A stretch of 64,000 bases of DNA from Bradyrhizobium forestalis (GCF_002795245.1 NZ_PGVG01000004.1:248001-312000); one strand, 5' to 3'; positions 1 through 8,173 are shown, counted from the first letter of the stretch. Notes: generated by a model not told the origin, from the letters alone. Program-made: numbers and translations.

Positions 1-234
1 TCAGAGAGAATTCACCAATAGTTTGACGCCGCCCCGCTTGAATTTGCCAAAACTCTGACCACTTTGAGCCGACCTTGCGCTTCGGGGCGTCAGAAGAAAC
101 TGTTGTGTTTCAAAGTCTTGGCATGCCCCGGCGGGGCAAGGTGCTGTTCACTCTCAGGCAAGCCCGTCAGGACTTTGTCGCCTAGACTGTGCTATACAGC
201 CCGCAAAAGAAGCCCATTCGAGAGAGCAAATCCC
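1..234. other. Leader region upstream of cysE
   Basis: No convincing gene lies here. A reading frame continuous with cysE runs back to position 64, but it begins with Cys/Arg-rich sequence unlike any acetyltransferase, so I treat it as untranslated. A short GC hairpin (TGCCCC...GGGGCA, about 124-138) and a possible -10 hexamer CTATAC at 192-197 are visible. Promoter assignment is tentative. Confidence 0.4.
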
Positions 235-1059
235 ATGGCAGTGCATCAGGTCAATCCGGGAGGAAAGCTCGCATCGCTCGATCCGATCTGGGACCGGATC
301 CGAGGCGAAGCGGAGGACATCGTCCGTCGGGAGCCGGAGCTTGCGACCTTCATCTATTCGGCGGTGCTGCATCACGGCCGCCTGGAAGATTCGGTGGTCC
401 ACCGCGTCGCCGACCGGCTCGATCACTCCGCACTGTCGGGCGACCTCGTGCGCCAGGCTTATATTGAGGCGCTGCGCGACGACCCTGATATCGGCAACGC
501 CTTCCGCGCCGATCTCGTTGCCGTCTACGACCGCGATCCCGCAACCTCGCGCTTCATCGATCCCTTGCTCTACTTCAAGGGCTTCCACGCAATCCAGACC
601 CATCGCCTCGCGCACTGGCTCTATCTGAAGGGCCGCAAGGATTTCGCATACTACCTTCAGAGCCGATCGTCGGCGGTGTTTCAGACCGACATCAATCCCG
701 CCGCGCGCATCGGCCGCGGCATCTTCCTCGACCACGCCACCGGTTTCGTCTGCGGTGAGACGGCTGTCATCGAAGACGACGTCTCGATCCTGCACGGCGT
801 CACGCTCGGCGGCACCGGCAAGGAGAACGAGGACCGTCATCCGAAGATCCGCCATGGCGTCTTGATCGGAGCCGGCGCAAAAATCCTCGGCAACATCGAG
901 ATCGGCCATTGCGCCCGCATCGCCGCCGGCTCGGTCGTGGTCAAGCCGGTGCCGCACAACGTCACCGTCGCGGGCGTGCCGGCCAAGATCGTCGGCGAAG
1001 CCGGCTGCGCCGAGCCGTCGCGCACCATGGATCAGATGATCAACGCCTTGGGGCTTTGA
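235..1059 (+). CDS. cysE: Serine O-acetyltransferase
   Basis: CysE transfers the acetyl group of acetyl-CoA to L-serine to give O-acetylserine, the first committed step of cysteine synthesis in the cytoplasm. The 274-residue product has the helical N-terminal SATase domain (about 15-140) followed by a left-handed beta-helix of hexapeptide repeats (about 150-255). The active-site segment DHATG (Asp166, His167) and the RHPKI segment with His202 match the two catalytic histidines of the family. The ATG at 235 is preceded by a GAGAG ribosome binding site, and translation from there starts at family-like sequence, whereas the upstream in-frame extension does not. The next gene downstream is DUF3126, a pairing I recall from Rhizobiales. 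Confidence 0.95.
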   Translation: MAVHQVNPGGKLASLDPIWDRIRGEAEDIVRREPELATFIYSAVLHHGRLEDSVVHRVADRLDHSALSGDLVRQAYIEALRDDPDIGNAFRADLVAVYDRDPATSRFIDPLLYFKGFHAIQTHRLAHWLYLKGRKDFAYYLQSRSSAVFQTDINPAARIGRGIFLDHATGFVCGETAVIEDDVSILHGVTLGGTGKENEDRHPKIRHGVLIGAGAKILGNIEIGHCARIAAGSVVVKPVPHNVTVAGVPAKIVGEAGCAEPSRTMDQMINALGL

Positions 1060-1188
1060 TCTTCGCTCGATGGAACGGGGCCGATTTTCCGGCCCTTTCC
1101 GTCCCAAATTTCTTTGGCAATTCATGCTGGCGGTTCGCCGCGTCTCGTCGTAAACCCCGCCAACCAGATTTTCGATTGGAGACTTGCC

Positions 1189-1407
1189 GTGGACGTCAAG
1201 GAAGTGAGAAAGCTCGACGCGTATCTGAAGCGCGTATTCGGCAATCCCAAGATTCGCGTCGTACCGCGGCCGAAGAAGGACGATTCCGCCGAAGTCTATA
1301 TCGGCGAGGAATTCATCGGCGTCCTCTTCGTCGACGACGAGGACGACGATCGTTCGTTCCAGTTCCAGATGGCGATCCTCGAGGACGATCTCGTCGACCA
1401 GGAGTAG
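1189..1407 (+). CDS. DUF3126 family protein
   Basis: A 72-residue acidic cytoplasmic protein whose body (KLDAYLKRVFGN, then VYIGEEFIGVLFVDDEDDDR) matches what I know of DUF3126, a small Rhizobiales family of unknown function. I chose the GTG at 1189 because GGAGA sits 6 bases upstream and the sequence before it is not conserved-looking. It lies 129 bases after cysE on the same strand. The C-terminal third is strikingly acidic, with runs of Asp and Glu. Confidence 0.85.
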   Translation: MDVKEVRKLDAYLKRVFGNPKIRVVPRPKKDDSAEVYIGEEFIGVLFVDDEDDDRSFQFQMAILEDDLVDQE

Positions 1408-1463
1408 GCGTTGCTACGCCGCCGTTGCGAGCGAAGCGAACTCTTCGCCGTGCGCGGCGCTCT

Positions 1464-1634
1464 CGTGTCCCGGACGCACCGCAACGCCCATAAGCGCGTT
1501 TACGCGCGTCTTCGACACGCTATGGCGTTGCAGTGCAGAGCGGGACCCAAAAGCCGCACGGCGCATCTCCGCAACATGGGCCCCGGCTCAGCAGCGCACC
1601 GTCGAAGAGACGCTGCGCTGCGTCCGGGGCACGC
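1464..1634. repeat. Dispersed repeat family B, copy 1 (GTCCCGGACGC...)
   Basis: A degenerate member of a repeat family found five times in this window. Hallmarks are GTCCCGGACGC at 1466-1476, GGGCCCCGGCTC near 1578-1589, and the closing CTGCGTCCGGGGCACG near 1619-1634. The unit is internally palindromic (CCCCGGAC versus GTCCGGGG). Long reading frames on both strands here are artefacts of its GC-rich symmetry. Other copies are at 29551, 30108, 35453 and 57113. Confidence 0.7.
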
Positions 1635-1663
1635 ATCGAGATCGAGGCGCGCTCTCTCAACAG

Positions 1664-1690
1664 CCGTCATTGCGAGCGCAGCGATGCAGC
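1664..1690. repeat. Partial copy of repeat family C
   Basis: The stretch CCGTCATTGCGAGCGCAG followed by CGATGCAGC repeats the left arm of the perfect 31-bp inverted repeat at 58584-58663. The right arm is absent here, so this is a solo half-element. Confidence 0.6.
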
Positions 1691-1713
1691 ACCAGCTTCG
1701 CGGCGGCATAACT

Positions 1714-1815
1714 CTATCTCTTCGCAAGCACGCGCAGCCGCGCAGTTGCATCGGCAACGATGATGCCCTCCGCGTCGACGAGGTCGGCTTGCACGACCAT
1801 CTCGCGATTTTCCAT
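1714..1815 (-). pseudogene. Remnant of a hotdog (PaaI-like) thioesterase, C-terminal end
   Basis: A 33-codon frame begins MENREMVVQADLVDAEG and continues IIVADATARLRVLAKR. This looks like the last two strands of a PaaI-type hotdog thioesterase, whose C-termini typically read V-x-V-x-L-x-D-x-x-G-x-L-V-A-x-A-T-A. An in-frame stop precedes the ATG, and no N-terminal half is found upstream. It sits among dispersed repeats, consistent with decay after rearrangement. The match is by eye only and could be chance. Confidence 0.35.
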
Positions 1816-2048
1816 TGTGCCATTCTACCGCTGTTTTGCCCGACGCCTCAAGTAAATTTCGAAAAATACGAAACATGGAGGCGGTTGAATTTCGCACGGC
1901 ACGCGATGTGTAGCCGCAACAGTCATTCACGGCATGACGATCGGACTGTGATTCTAAAAATACGAAGTCGTGCCAAAGGCTTGGCTACTGTGCATGGGGT
2001 TGTTTTCGAAGTTTTTGTTTTTGGAAGGCCCAGGCCAGGTGGCCGCGC

Positions 2049-2756
2049 TCACCCCTTCGGCCCGCGCAGCTGCGCCGTCAACTTCTCCATCGCATCCGCC
2101 ACCTCGCGCCACTGTGACAGCCAGCTCCGCGGAAAACGGAAGGTGAGGTCGGCGCCGCCGACGCGGCGCTCTGAGAGGCACATGCCCGGGGTGGCCGCAT
2201 CGCGCGTGCAGCGCGCGGTCAGCGCGGGGCTCACCGCGGAATAGAGGTCCTCGCTGCCGTAAGGCGTGTCGGTGCGGAACATCCGCATCGTCAGGCCATC
2301 CACCGGCATCGCCGCGGCCTGGTCGAGATAGCGCGGATAGATCGTGGCGGTTCGCTGCTCGGGCGAGAGCGCATCGTGATGGGCCGCGATCGACAGGAAG
2401 ATGCGGTCGATCGATTGCACTGCCGCTTCCACCGTCTCGGCGCTGACGTGCTTCGGCGCGCCGGGCGGCTCCAGCGAGGGGTAGAGGAAGTCGAGATCGA
2501 TGCGTTCCTGCGGCCCCGAGTGCCGCTGGATCTTCATCCGGATCGCGGTCACCGGCAGGTTGAACAATGTGCCGCCGATGCTCACCGGCAGCTTGTCCGG
2601 AGCGTTCGCACCCCGGCTGCCCCAGGTCGGCCACAACAGATAGGCGACGAGCGCGACCGCGCATGCCGCGGCAGTGCCGCCGAGCACGATCGGGACGACA
2701 TGCGCCCGGGTGCGCGTGCGGGGGGACCTGAGGGGAGCTGCCGAGAACACCGTCAT
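2049..2756 (-). CDS. Conserved hypothetical single-pass membrane protein
   Basis: A 235-residue protein with a basic N-terminus and one hydrophobic segment (about residues 20-43), followed by a largely polar domain predicted to lie outside the membrane. I do not recognise the family. The soluble part contains repeated short beta-like segments, two cysteines that could form a disulfide (CTRDAATPGMC), and a C-terminal helix. It is divergent from the gene at 2973 with about 216 bases between them, a gap that holds a CtrA-like site. The overlapping longer frame on the same strand has unlikely composition and is discarded. Confidence 0.75.
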   Translation of the reverse strand: MTVFSAAPLRSPRTRTRAHVVPIVLGGTAAACAVALVAYLLWPTWGSRGANAPDKLPVSIGGTLFNLPVTAIRMKIQRHSGPQERIDLDFLYPSLEPPGAPKHVSAETVEAAVQSIDRIFLSIAAHHDALSPEQRTATIYPRYLDQAAAMPVDGLTMRMFRTDTPYGSEDLYSAVSPALTARCTRDAATPGMCLSERRVGGADLTFRFPRSWLSQWREVADAMEKLTAQLRGPKG

Positions 2757-2889
2757 GAATTGCGCAAGTCGACCGGAGGTCGGCCGATGGCCGACGAATC
2801 AGCGGCGAATATGCCATGCGACGGCGATTTCGCGCAGCGTTCCCGGCTGCGGGAAGCGGGGACGGCCCTGCGCGGACCGGCCGGCCGCG

Positions 2890-2904
2890 TTAACCTTCTC
2901 TTAA
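2890..2904 (+). promoter_or_regulatory. CtrA-like site TTAA-N7-TTAA
   Basis: TTAA at 2890-2893 and TTAA at 2901-2904 are separated by exactly 7 bases, the spacing of the alphaproteobacterial cell-cycle regulator CtrA. The first half reads TTAACC. A further TTAACC occurs at 2918-2923. The site lies between divergent genes, 69 bases before the ATG at 2973. That CtrA binds here is inference from the motif. Confidence 0.5.
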
Positions 2905-2972
2905 GGATAATGTAGCGTTAACCGGCACTCTTTGTCACAGGAAGGCGGTGGCGTTGCGTAAGGGCCGATCCG

Positions 2973-3302
2973 ATGACACCTGAAGCTCTCAATACCTTCT
3001 TCTCGATCTGCATCGGTTTCGCGCTCGCGGGCGCGCTCGTGAACGGATACCAGGCGCTCGCGCAGCGGCCCGCCGGCTTCGGCCTGTTGCAGGACGGCGT
3101 GGCGCCGAAAACCTTTGCGGCGGTTCCGTTCCTGGTGTTCGCCGCGCCCTTCATCATCATGCGCAACACGCTGCGCGGCATGCGGGTGGAAAGCCGCCGG
3201 GCTGAATTCGTGATGATGGCGACGCTCATCGCCGGGTTCTGGAGCATGATGAGCGGCACCTTCTTTCTGATGACGCTGCGCGCCGCCGGTCTTCTGGTCT
3301 GA
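2973..3302 (+). CDS. Small conserved integral membrane protein
   Basis: A 109-residue protein with about three hydrophobic segments (near residues 9-24, 47-62 and 79-105) and short loops. The opening MTPEALNTFFSICIGFALAG is a typical membrane-insertion start. I do not know its function. It stands alone before the carbonic anhydrase gene, 83 bases downstream. The CtrA-like site 69 bases upstream hints at cell-cycle control. Confidence 0.8.
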   Translation: MTPEALNTFFSICIGFALAGALVNGYQALAQRPAGFGLLQDGVAPKTFAAVPFLVFAAPFIIMRNTLRGMRVESRRAEFVMMATLIAGFWSMMSGTFFLMTLRAAGLLV

Positions 3303-3385
3303 CGCTCGCGATCTGAGCGCGGCCGGCCCTTTGCCTCCAGGCTGCGGTTTGGCTATGCCAGTGGTCAACGCGACAGGAGACCTCC

Positions 3386-3916
3386 ATGGCGATCTACGAG
3401 CTCGACGGGCAGGCGCCCGACCTTCCCGCCGACGGCAATTATTTCATCGCCGAAACCGCCACCGTGATCGGCCGCGTGCGCCTGAAGCCGGGCGCGAGCG
3501 TCTGGTTCGGCGCGGTGCTGCGCGGCGACAATGAGTGGATCGAGATCGGCGAGGGCGCCAACGTCCAGGACGGCTCGACCTGCCACACCGATCTCGGCTT
3601 TCCGCTTGTCATCGCCAGGAACTGCACCGTCGGCCACAACGTCATCCTGCACGGCTGCACCATCGAGGAGGGCGCGCTGATCGGCATGGGCTCGATCGTG
3701 ATGAACGGGGCCAGGATCGGCCGCAACAGCATCGTCGGCGCCGGCTCCGTCATCACCGAGGGCAAGGAGTTCCCCGAGCGCTCGCTGATCATCGGCTCGC
3801 CCGCGCGCGTGATCCGCACGCTCGACGACGCCCAGGTGCAGAAGATGGGGAGTGCGGCGAAGTTTTATGTCGCCAACGGCCCGCGCTTCAAGCAAGGCTT
3901 GAAGCGGATCGGCTGA
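3386..3916 (+). CDS. Gamma-class carbonic anhydrase family protein
   Basis: A 176-residue left-handed beta-helix protein of the gamma-carbonic anhydrase/YrdA family. Metal-ligand histidines expected in the family are visible in STCHTD and in VGHNVILHGC, giving the His...HxxxxH pattern. The GSIVMNGARIG and GSPARVIR motifs are typical. Members bind zinc or iron and form trimers; many lack measurable anhydrase activity, so hydration of CO2 is not assured. The ATG follows an AGGAG ribosome binding site (3376-3380). Confidence 0.92.
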   Translation: MAIYELDGQAPDLPADGNYFIAETATVIGRVRLKPGASVWFGAVLRGDNEWIEIGEGANVQDGSTCHTDLGFPLVIARNCTVGHNVILHGCTIEEGALIGMGSIVMNGARIGRNSIVGAGSVITEGKEFPERSLIIGSPARVIRTLDDAQVQKMGSAAKFYVANGPRFKQGLKRIG

Positions 3917-4010
3917 GCTCCGCACCGTAAAAATACCGGCGGCAACTTTAATCCTCCGCTAGCGCGATCACGCTAATCGTCGAGCGTTTTCAACCAGGAG
4001 GAGTGGCGCC

Positions 4011-5705
4011 ATGGATGCGACGGCGCTGGGATCCGGTTTTGGCGCCGGAACCAAATTGTTGAAGAAATTTGTGAGGTTCGCGCGCGGCGTCGACACCCTC
4101 ACCGTCGCGGAGAAGGTTTATAGCATCGCCGGTTTCCTGGCGATCGTCACCACCTTCCTGCTCGTGATGTCGATCCAGTCGGTGCGCTTGCAGACGACCT
4201 ATCGTCATATGCATGCGTCCTCGGCCGCGGCGGCGATCAACGTCGGGCGCATCAATGCGCTGATCTATGCGATCGTCATGGAGTCGCGCGGCATCTACAT
4301 GACGGCCGATCGCGGCAAGATGAAGCAGTTCGCCGACGGCCTCTTGCGGCGCAACCGTGAGCTTGCCGAGGCCGTGAAGACCATGGAGCAGAACGTCCGC
4401 GACGACGACGCCGAACTGTTCTCGGACTTCCGGCAGCGGATCGCGCAGTTCATCGACTTCCGTCAGGAGCTCGTGCGGCGCGGCGTGGAGATCAGCTCGG
4501 CCGCGGCGCGCGAATGGGGCGACAACGACGCCAACCGGACAGTGCGCAATAAGCTCAACAGCGATATCGAGGCGCTCGAGCGCATCTACCAGCAGCGTGC
4601 CCGCGAGGCGGACGAGCTTGCCAATGAGAACCGCTATGCGGCCGCCTATCTGTTCGCGCTCGGGCTCGCCGCCTTGCTGCTGGCGGCGCTCAACGTCGTC
4701 GTGATGCGCCGCTCGGTGGTCGGCGCGCTGGCCGAGATCACGCAGGCGACCGACCGGATCGCACAAGGCGACGTGAAGAGCGAGGTGCCGCATCTGCGCC
4801 GTTACGACGAGATTGGACGTCTTGCGCGCGCCGTGCAGAACTTCCGCGACGCCGTGGCACGCATCTTCGAGCTCGAGGAGCTCGAGCTCGGAACCGCGCA
4901 GGCGCGCGACGTGGCGATGACCGAGCGCGACAAGTTCAACGACAAGTACCAGGCCAAGAAGTGGCAGCTTTCGGCCGCGATCAGCAGCATGCCGCAGGGC
5001 CTGATCATGCTCGACGGCAAGGCCAATGTGGTCGCGATGAACGCCAACTACCGGAAGATCTATAGCCTGCCCGAGACGATTCAGGCCGGATCGAGTCTCG
5101 AGGAAATCCTCCAGCACCGGGTTAGAAGCGGGCTGTTCAGCGGCGACGTCACGAAATATGTCGGAGCGGTTCTCGACCGGATCGCCAGGCGCCAGCCGAC
5201 GGCCTACGAGATTGCCTTGAACGACGGTCGCACCATCAAGATCTACGAGCGCCCGATGGACGGCGGCGGCTGGGTGTCGGTGCAGGAGGACGTCACCGAG
5301 CAGCGTCAGCGCGAACGCATTCTCGAGCGCATGGAGCGCTTCCTCGCCACCATCATCGAGAACGTGGCTGAGGGCATCATCGCCAAGGATGCGCGCAATC
5401 TGCGCTACGTCTTCGTCAACAAGGCCGCCGAGAAGATGATCGGCATGTCGCGCGGCGAGATCATCGGCAAGACCGCGCGAGAGTTGTTCTCCGTCGAGGC
5501 CGCCGAATTGATCGAGCGGCGCGACCAGCAGCTTCTCGCCCAGAGGCAGCAACTCGAGCCGATCATCGATACCATCGATAGCCCCGTCCGCGGGCGCCGC
5601 GTCATCTGCGCTCGCCGTATCCAGGTGGGCGGCGCCGATGAGGAGTCCCACATGTTCGTGACCATGGTCGAGGACCGGACCGAGAGGCCGGCGGCGGCGG
5701 CATAG
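4011..5705 (+). CDS. Membrane HAMP-PAS-PAS sensor protein without output domain
   Basis: A 564-residue sensor. Two transmembrane segments (about residues 42-62 and 212-232) enclose a roughly 150-residue periplasmic helical domain of four-helix-bundle type. A HAMP linker (about 233-285) is followed by a coiled stretch and two PAS domains (about 310-430 and 440-560). The first PAS resembles PAS_7 (ISSMPQGLIMLD), the second a PAS_4-type (VAEGIIAKDARNLRYVFVN). The protein ends right after the second PAS: no histidine kinase, GGDEF, EAL or MCP signalling domain follows, and the stop is followed by an unrelated gene with its own promoter. It may signal through a partner or be C-terminally truncated. 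An AGGAGG-like site precedes the ATG. Confidence 0.85.
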   Translation: MDATALGSGFGAGTKLLKKFVRFARGVDTLTVAEKVYSIAGFLAIVTTFLLVMSIQSVRLQTTYRHMHASSAAAAINVGRINALIYAIVMESRGIYMTADRGKMKQFADGLLRRNRELAEAVKTMEQNVRDDDAELFSDFRQRIAQFIDFRQELVRRGVEISSAAAREWGDNDANRTVRNKLNSDIEALERIYQQRAREADELANENRYAAAYLFALGLAALLLAALNVVVMRRSVVGALAEITQATDRIAQGDVKSEVPHLRRYDEIGRLARAVQNFRDAVARIFELEELELGTAQARDVAMTERDKFNDKYQAKKWQLSAAISSMPQGLIMLDGKANVVAMNANYRKIYSLPETIQAGSSLEEILQHRVRSGLFSGDVTKYVGAVLDRIARRQPTAYEIALNDGRTIKIYERPMDGGGWVSVQEDVTEQRQRERILERMERFLATIIENVAEGIIAKDARNLRYVFVNKAAEKMIGMSRGEIIGKTARELFSVEAAELIERRDQQLLAQRQQLEPIIDTIDSPVRGRRVICARRIQVGGADEESHMFVTMVEDRTERPAAAA

Positions 5706-5730
5706 CGCTCAGTGTGCGCTCATTTGTTCC

Positions 5731-5755
5731 GGAACTGGTCTTTGCCGCGGCCGTT
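5731..5755 (+). promoter_or_regulatory. EcfG-type stress promoter GGAAC-N16-CGTT
   Basis: GGAAC at 5731-5735 and CGTT at 5752-5755 are separated by 16 bases, matching the known alphaproteobacterial general stress response promoter. It lies 22 bases before the ATG at 5778, with AGGAGG at 5765-5770, so transcription would start just upstream of the ribosome binding site. It also shows that the in-frame extension back to 5712 is not coding. Confidence 0.7.
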
Positions 5756-5777
5756 GACCGGCAAAGGAGGATTTCCG

Positions 5778-6095
5778 ATGGCCAGATCGTCCGCAACCGC
5801 GTCAATCAAGACCACGATCATGATCCTTGCACTCGCGGCGATGCCGGCCGTCTCGTTCGCGCAAGCGACCGGCGGCTCTGCCGGATCGAGCGGAGGCGCG
5901 GTGGGATCGACCGGAGGTGTTCGCAACTCGCCCGCTCCGCCGCCCGGTACCAACAGCCTGGGTACGGCTCAATCATCCGGCCCGGGATCCGGAGTCACCA
6001 CCGGCACCGGCGCGGGCGGGGAGGCTGATGCCACCGTCAACACCGAGAACCGGCAGCTCGACCGGAAGATGAAGAGCATCTGCCGCGGCTGCTGA
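5778..6095 (+). CDS. Small secreted Gly/Ser-rich protein
   Basis: A 105-residue protein with a Sec signal peptide (basic start, hydrophobic core IMILALAAMPAVSFA, predicted cleavage after AxA-like SFA-Q) and a low-complexity mature region rich in Gly, Ser, Thr and Pro. The last 25 residues (ENRQLDRKMKSICRGC) are charged and carry two cysteines, reminiscent of a small exported stress protein. Function is unknown. A strong AGGAGG site precedes the ATG, and an EcfG-type promoter precedes that, so induction in the general stress response is expected. Confidence 0.75.
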   Translation: MARSSATASIKTTIMILALAAMPAVSFAQATGGSAGSSGGAVGSTGGVRNSPAPPPGTNSLGTAQSSGPGSGVTTGTGAGGEADATVNTENRQLDRKMKSICRGC

Positions 6096-6198
6096 CGCTC
6101 GCGCGGAAGTGAGACAGTGTGGCTGTCACGAGTTTCCAACTGACGTTAGCTTGGTCCTGCTTTGAAGCGTGGAGCGTGTCCACGCGGAGGATCGAGTG

Positions 6199-6582
6199 AT
6201 GTTACGCAAGATGATCATGACGGCGCTGACTGTGACGGCAGCCGGGCTGTCGGCGCCACAACTGGCCGAGGCGCGTGGCGGTTTCGGACATGGTGGTGGC
6301 TTCCATGGTGGTGGTTTCCATGGAGGTGGGTTTGGCGGGGGCGGCTGGGGGCACCGGCATTGGCATGGCGGCGGCTTCTGGCCAGGCGTCGCGATCGGTG
6401 CGGGTCTCGTCGGTGCCGGCTACTACGGCGGCTATTACGGCTACGGTTACCCCTATTACGGTGATCCCTACTATTATGGTACCGGCTACGACGATGGCGG
6501 TTATGGCGGCTGCTACGTCGTCCGCAAGCGCGTGATGACGCCGTCGGGATGGCGGTATCGTCGCGTCGACGTCTGCGAGTGA
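6199..6582 (+). CDS. Secreted Gly/His/Tyr-rich protein
   Basis: A 127-residue protein with a signal peptide (MLRKMIMTALTVTAAG, cleavage near AEA-R) followed by GGGFHGGGF-type repeats, a short hydrophobic stretch (GVAIGAGLVGAGYYGGYYG), a Tyr-rich segment and a conserved-looking cysteine-containing C-terminus (GGCYVVRKRVMTPSGWRYRRVDVC). This architecture is common in rhizobial exported proteins of unknown role. GGAGG at 6186-6190 precedes the ATG at 6199. His and Tyr enrichment could allow metal or surface binding, which is speculation. Confidence 0.75.
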   Translation: MLRKMIMTALTVTAAGLSAPQLAEARGGFGHGGGFHGGGFHGGGFGGGGWGHRHWHGGGFWPGVAIGAGLVGAGYYGGYYGYGYPYYGDPYYYGTGYDDGGYGGCYVVRKRVMTPSGWRYRRVDVCE

Positions 6583-6597
6583 GGCGGAATGCCTGTT

Positions 6598-6639
6598 AAA
6601 AAACAAGGCCGTTGACGCAGTATACCGTCAACGACCTTG
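6598..6639 (-). terminator. Rho-independent terminator (bidirectional shape)
   Basis: The arms 6604-6617 and 6626-6639 form a 14-bp stem with a single mismatch around an 8-base loop. Read on the minus strand it is followed by TTTTTTAA, so it should end the transcript of the gene at 6763-7257. It also lies just after the stop of the plus-strand gene ending at 6582. Confidence 0.75.
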
Positions 6640-6762
6640 CCAGCCCCGGATATTGAAATCGGCTCACGCCATCCGGTGACGGCGAGCATCGCGCGGAATC
6701 ATACGGGCGAATGTGATCCAGTTCACAAGTGGCGAAAATAAAAGTTCCCGTCGCGCATCAGC

Positions 6763-7257
6763 TCAGCCGCGTGAGCGCTTGCGTGCGCTGGCGTGAACGC
6801 GGTGCCGTGCCGGTTTCCTACGGGTAACCGACGGCGTCTCGACCTCGGTCGCCCGTGCACTGGCAAAGGACTGCCGCAAACCGTCGATGGATTCGTTCAG
6901 GCTTGCGACCTGCTCGGACAGGCGCTTGGTGTCGGCCTGTTGCGCCGCCATCAGCCGCTTCATCGTCTGGAGCTGGTCCTGCACCACCTGAAGCTGGTCG
7001 ATCGATTCCTGCTGGGTCACCTCGAGCCCCTTGGTCTTCTCGACCAGCTGCTCGGACGCCTGGGCGGTGCGGGCCTGGAGCTGCCGCGATGCCACCACCC
7101 GGTCGGTCTCGGGGGCTGCGCCGGTATAGGCGCGCCAGATCGCGATTGAAGTCACTCCCGCGATCAGGAGCAAGAGGGCTGCAGCGGTCAGCGCGATGGG
7201 CTGCGCGCCGAGGCGGAGGAGGGGGTTGGACGGTGTGTCCTGGGCGAGATCGATCAT
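6763..7257 (-). CDS. Membrane-anchored coiled-coil protein
   Basis: A 164-residue protein: short cytoplasmic N-terminus, one transmembrane helix (about residues 23-43, QPIALTAAALLLLIAGVTSI), then a long heptad-rich coiled coil (about 60-130, rich in Gln, Glu, Leu) and a very basic C-terminus (RRKPARHRVHASARKRSRG). I do not recognise the family. The coiled coil suggests oligomerisation; the basic tail could bind nucleic acid or phospholipid. No clear ribosome binding site distinguishes the ATG at 7257 from an upstream one at 7305. I prefer the shorter form because the transmembrane helix then lies close to the N-terminus. Confidence 0.7.
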   Translation of the reverse strand: MIDLAQDTPSNPLLRLGAQPIALTAAALLLLIAGVTSIAIWRAYTGAAPETDRVVASRQLQARTAQASEQLVEKTKGLEVTQQESIDQLQVVQDQLQTMKRLMAAQQADTKRLSEQVASLNESIDGLRQSFASARATEVETPSVTRRKPARHRVHASARKRSRG

Positions 7258-7437
7258 CGCTGACAAAACCCAAATTGAAACTTGGTGAGTGGCGAAGACC
7301 GGCAACCCAGAGGGGTCACCGGGGCGTCCCGAAAACGTTACGTTTCGGCAAGGAATGGGACCAAAAAGAGGCTGAGAGCCAAAAAACCAGTGATCAGCAG
7401 GCCTTGCGGGCCCCGAGAGCCCCCTTAAGGGGCAGGA

Positions 7438-8169
7438 TCAAGGCTGAAACTGCGAAAACAGCCCGGAATAGCTCTTCGCCCGCGGCGGCGCGTAGGGGCC
7501 GAGGCGGGAGGTCTTCAGCCCCAGCCGCACCAGTGATTCCGCCAGCGTCACCGCGGCGGCGACGCCGTCGACGACGGGCAGGCCGTGCGCGCCGGCGAGC
7601 TCAGTGGCGAGATCGGCCATGCCGGCGCAGCCGAGCACGATGGCCTCAGCCCGATCGTCACGGATGGCGGCGGTGATCTCCGCCGAGATTTTTCCGAGCG
7701 CATCAGCATTGCGCTCCTCGAGCGCGAGCACCGGCACTTCGGCGGCGCGGACCCGGGCGCAGCGCTCGGCGAGTCCGTATTTCCGCAAGTTATGCTCGAT
7801 CGGCACGATGGAGACTCCCAGCGTCGTCACCACCGCAAAGCGCGCTGCGACCAAGCTCGCCATGTGGAAGCCGGCCTCGCCGATGCCGATCACCGGCGCT
7901 TTGGCGGCGGCGCGCGCGGCATCTAATCCGGTGTCGTCGAAGCAGGCGATGATGTGCGCATCCGCACCATTGCGGTCGGCCTCGCGGATGCAGCCGAGCA
8001 TGCCGGGGACGGCAAAGGCTTCGTCGTAAAATCCCTCGATGGAGACCGGACCCATCGCAGGCTGGCCGGCGTCGATCAATGTGTCCGGCAGGGCGACGCT
8101 GCGCGCCGCAGCGGCGATCTTCGCCGTCATGGCCGCCGTTGTGTTGGGATTGACGACGTGCAGCCGCAT
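7438..8169 (-). CDS. Asp/Glu/hydantoin racemase family protein
   Basis: A 243-residue cofactor-independent racemase-fold enzyme. The N-terminus RLHVVNPNTT and the two catalytic-cysteine regions (ACFDDTGLDAAR and VLGCAGMADL) match the hydantoin/aspartate racemase superfamily, which inverts the alpha carbon of amino acids or hydantoins by a two-base thiol mechanism; arylmalonate decarboxylases and maleate isomerases are relatives. It starts only 4 bases after the last permease gene, making it the distal gene of the ABC operon, and suggests the importer carries an amino acid derivative or hydantoin. That substrate is inferred from context only. Confidence 0.85.
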   Translation of the reverse strand: MRLHVVNPNTTAAMTAKIAAAARSVALPDTLIDAGQPAMGPVSIEGFYDEAFAVPGMLGCIREADRNGADAHIIACFDDTGLDAARAAAKAPVIGIGEAGFHMASLVAARFAVVTTLGVSIVPIEHNLRKYGLAERCARVRAAEVPVLALEERNADALGKISAEITAAIRDDRAEAIVLGCAGMADLATELAGAHGLPVVDGVAAAVTLAESLVRLGLKTSRLGPYAPPRAKSYSGLFSQFQP

Positions 8170-8173
8170 CAGA

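Noticed and set aside
1411..2244. 277-codon plus-strand frame after DUF3126
   Set aside because: It runs through repeat families B and C and antisense to the membrane-protein gene; composition is Arg/His/Ser-rich with no family-like segment.
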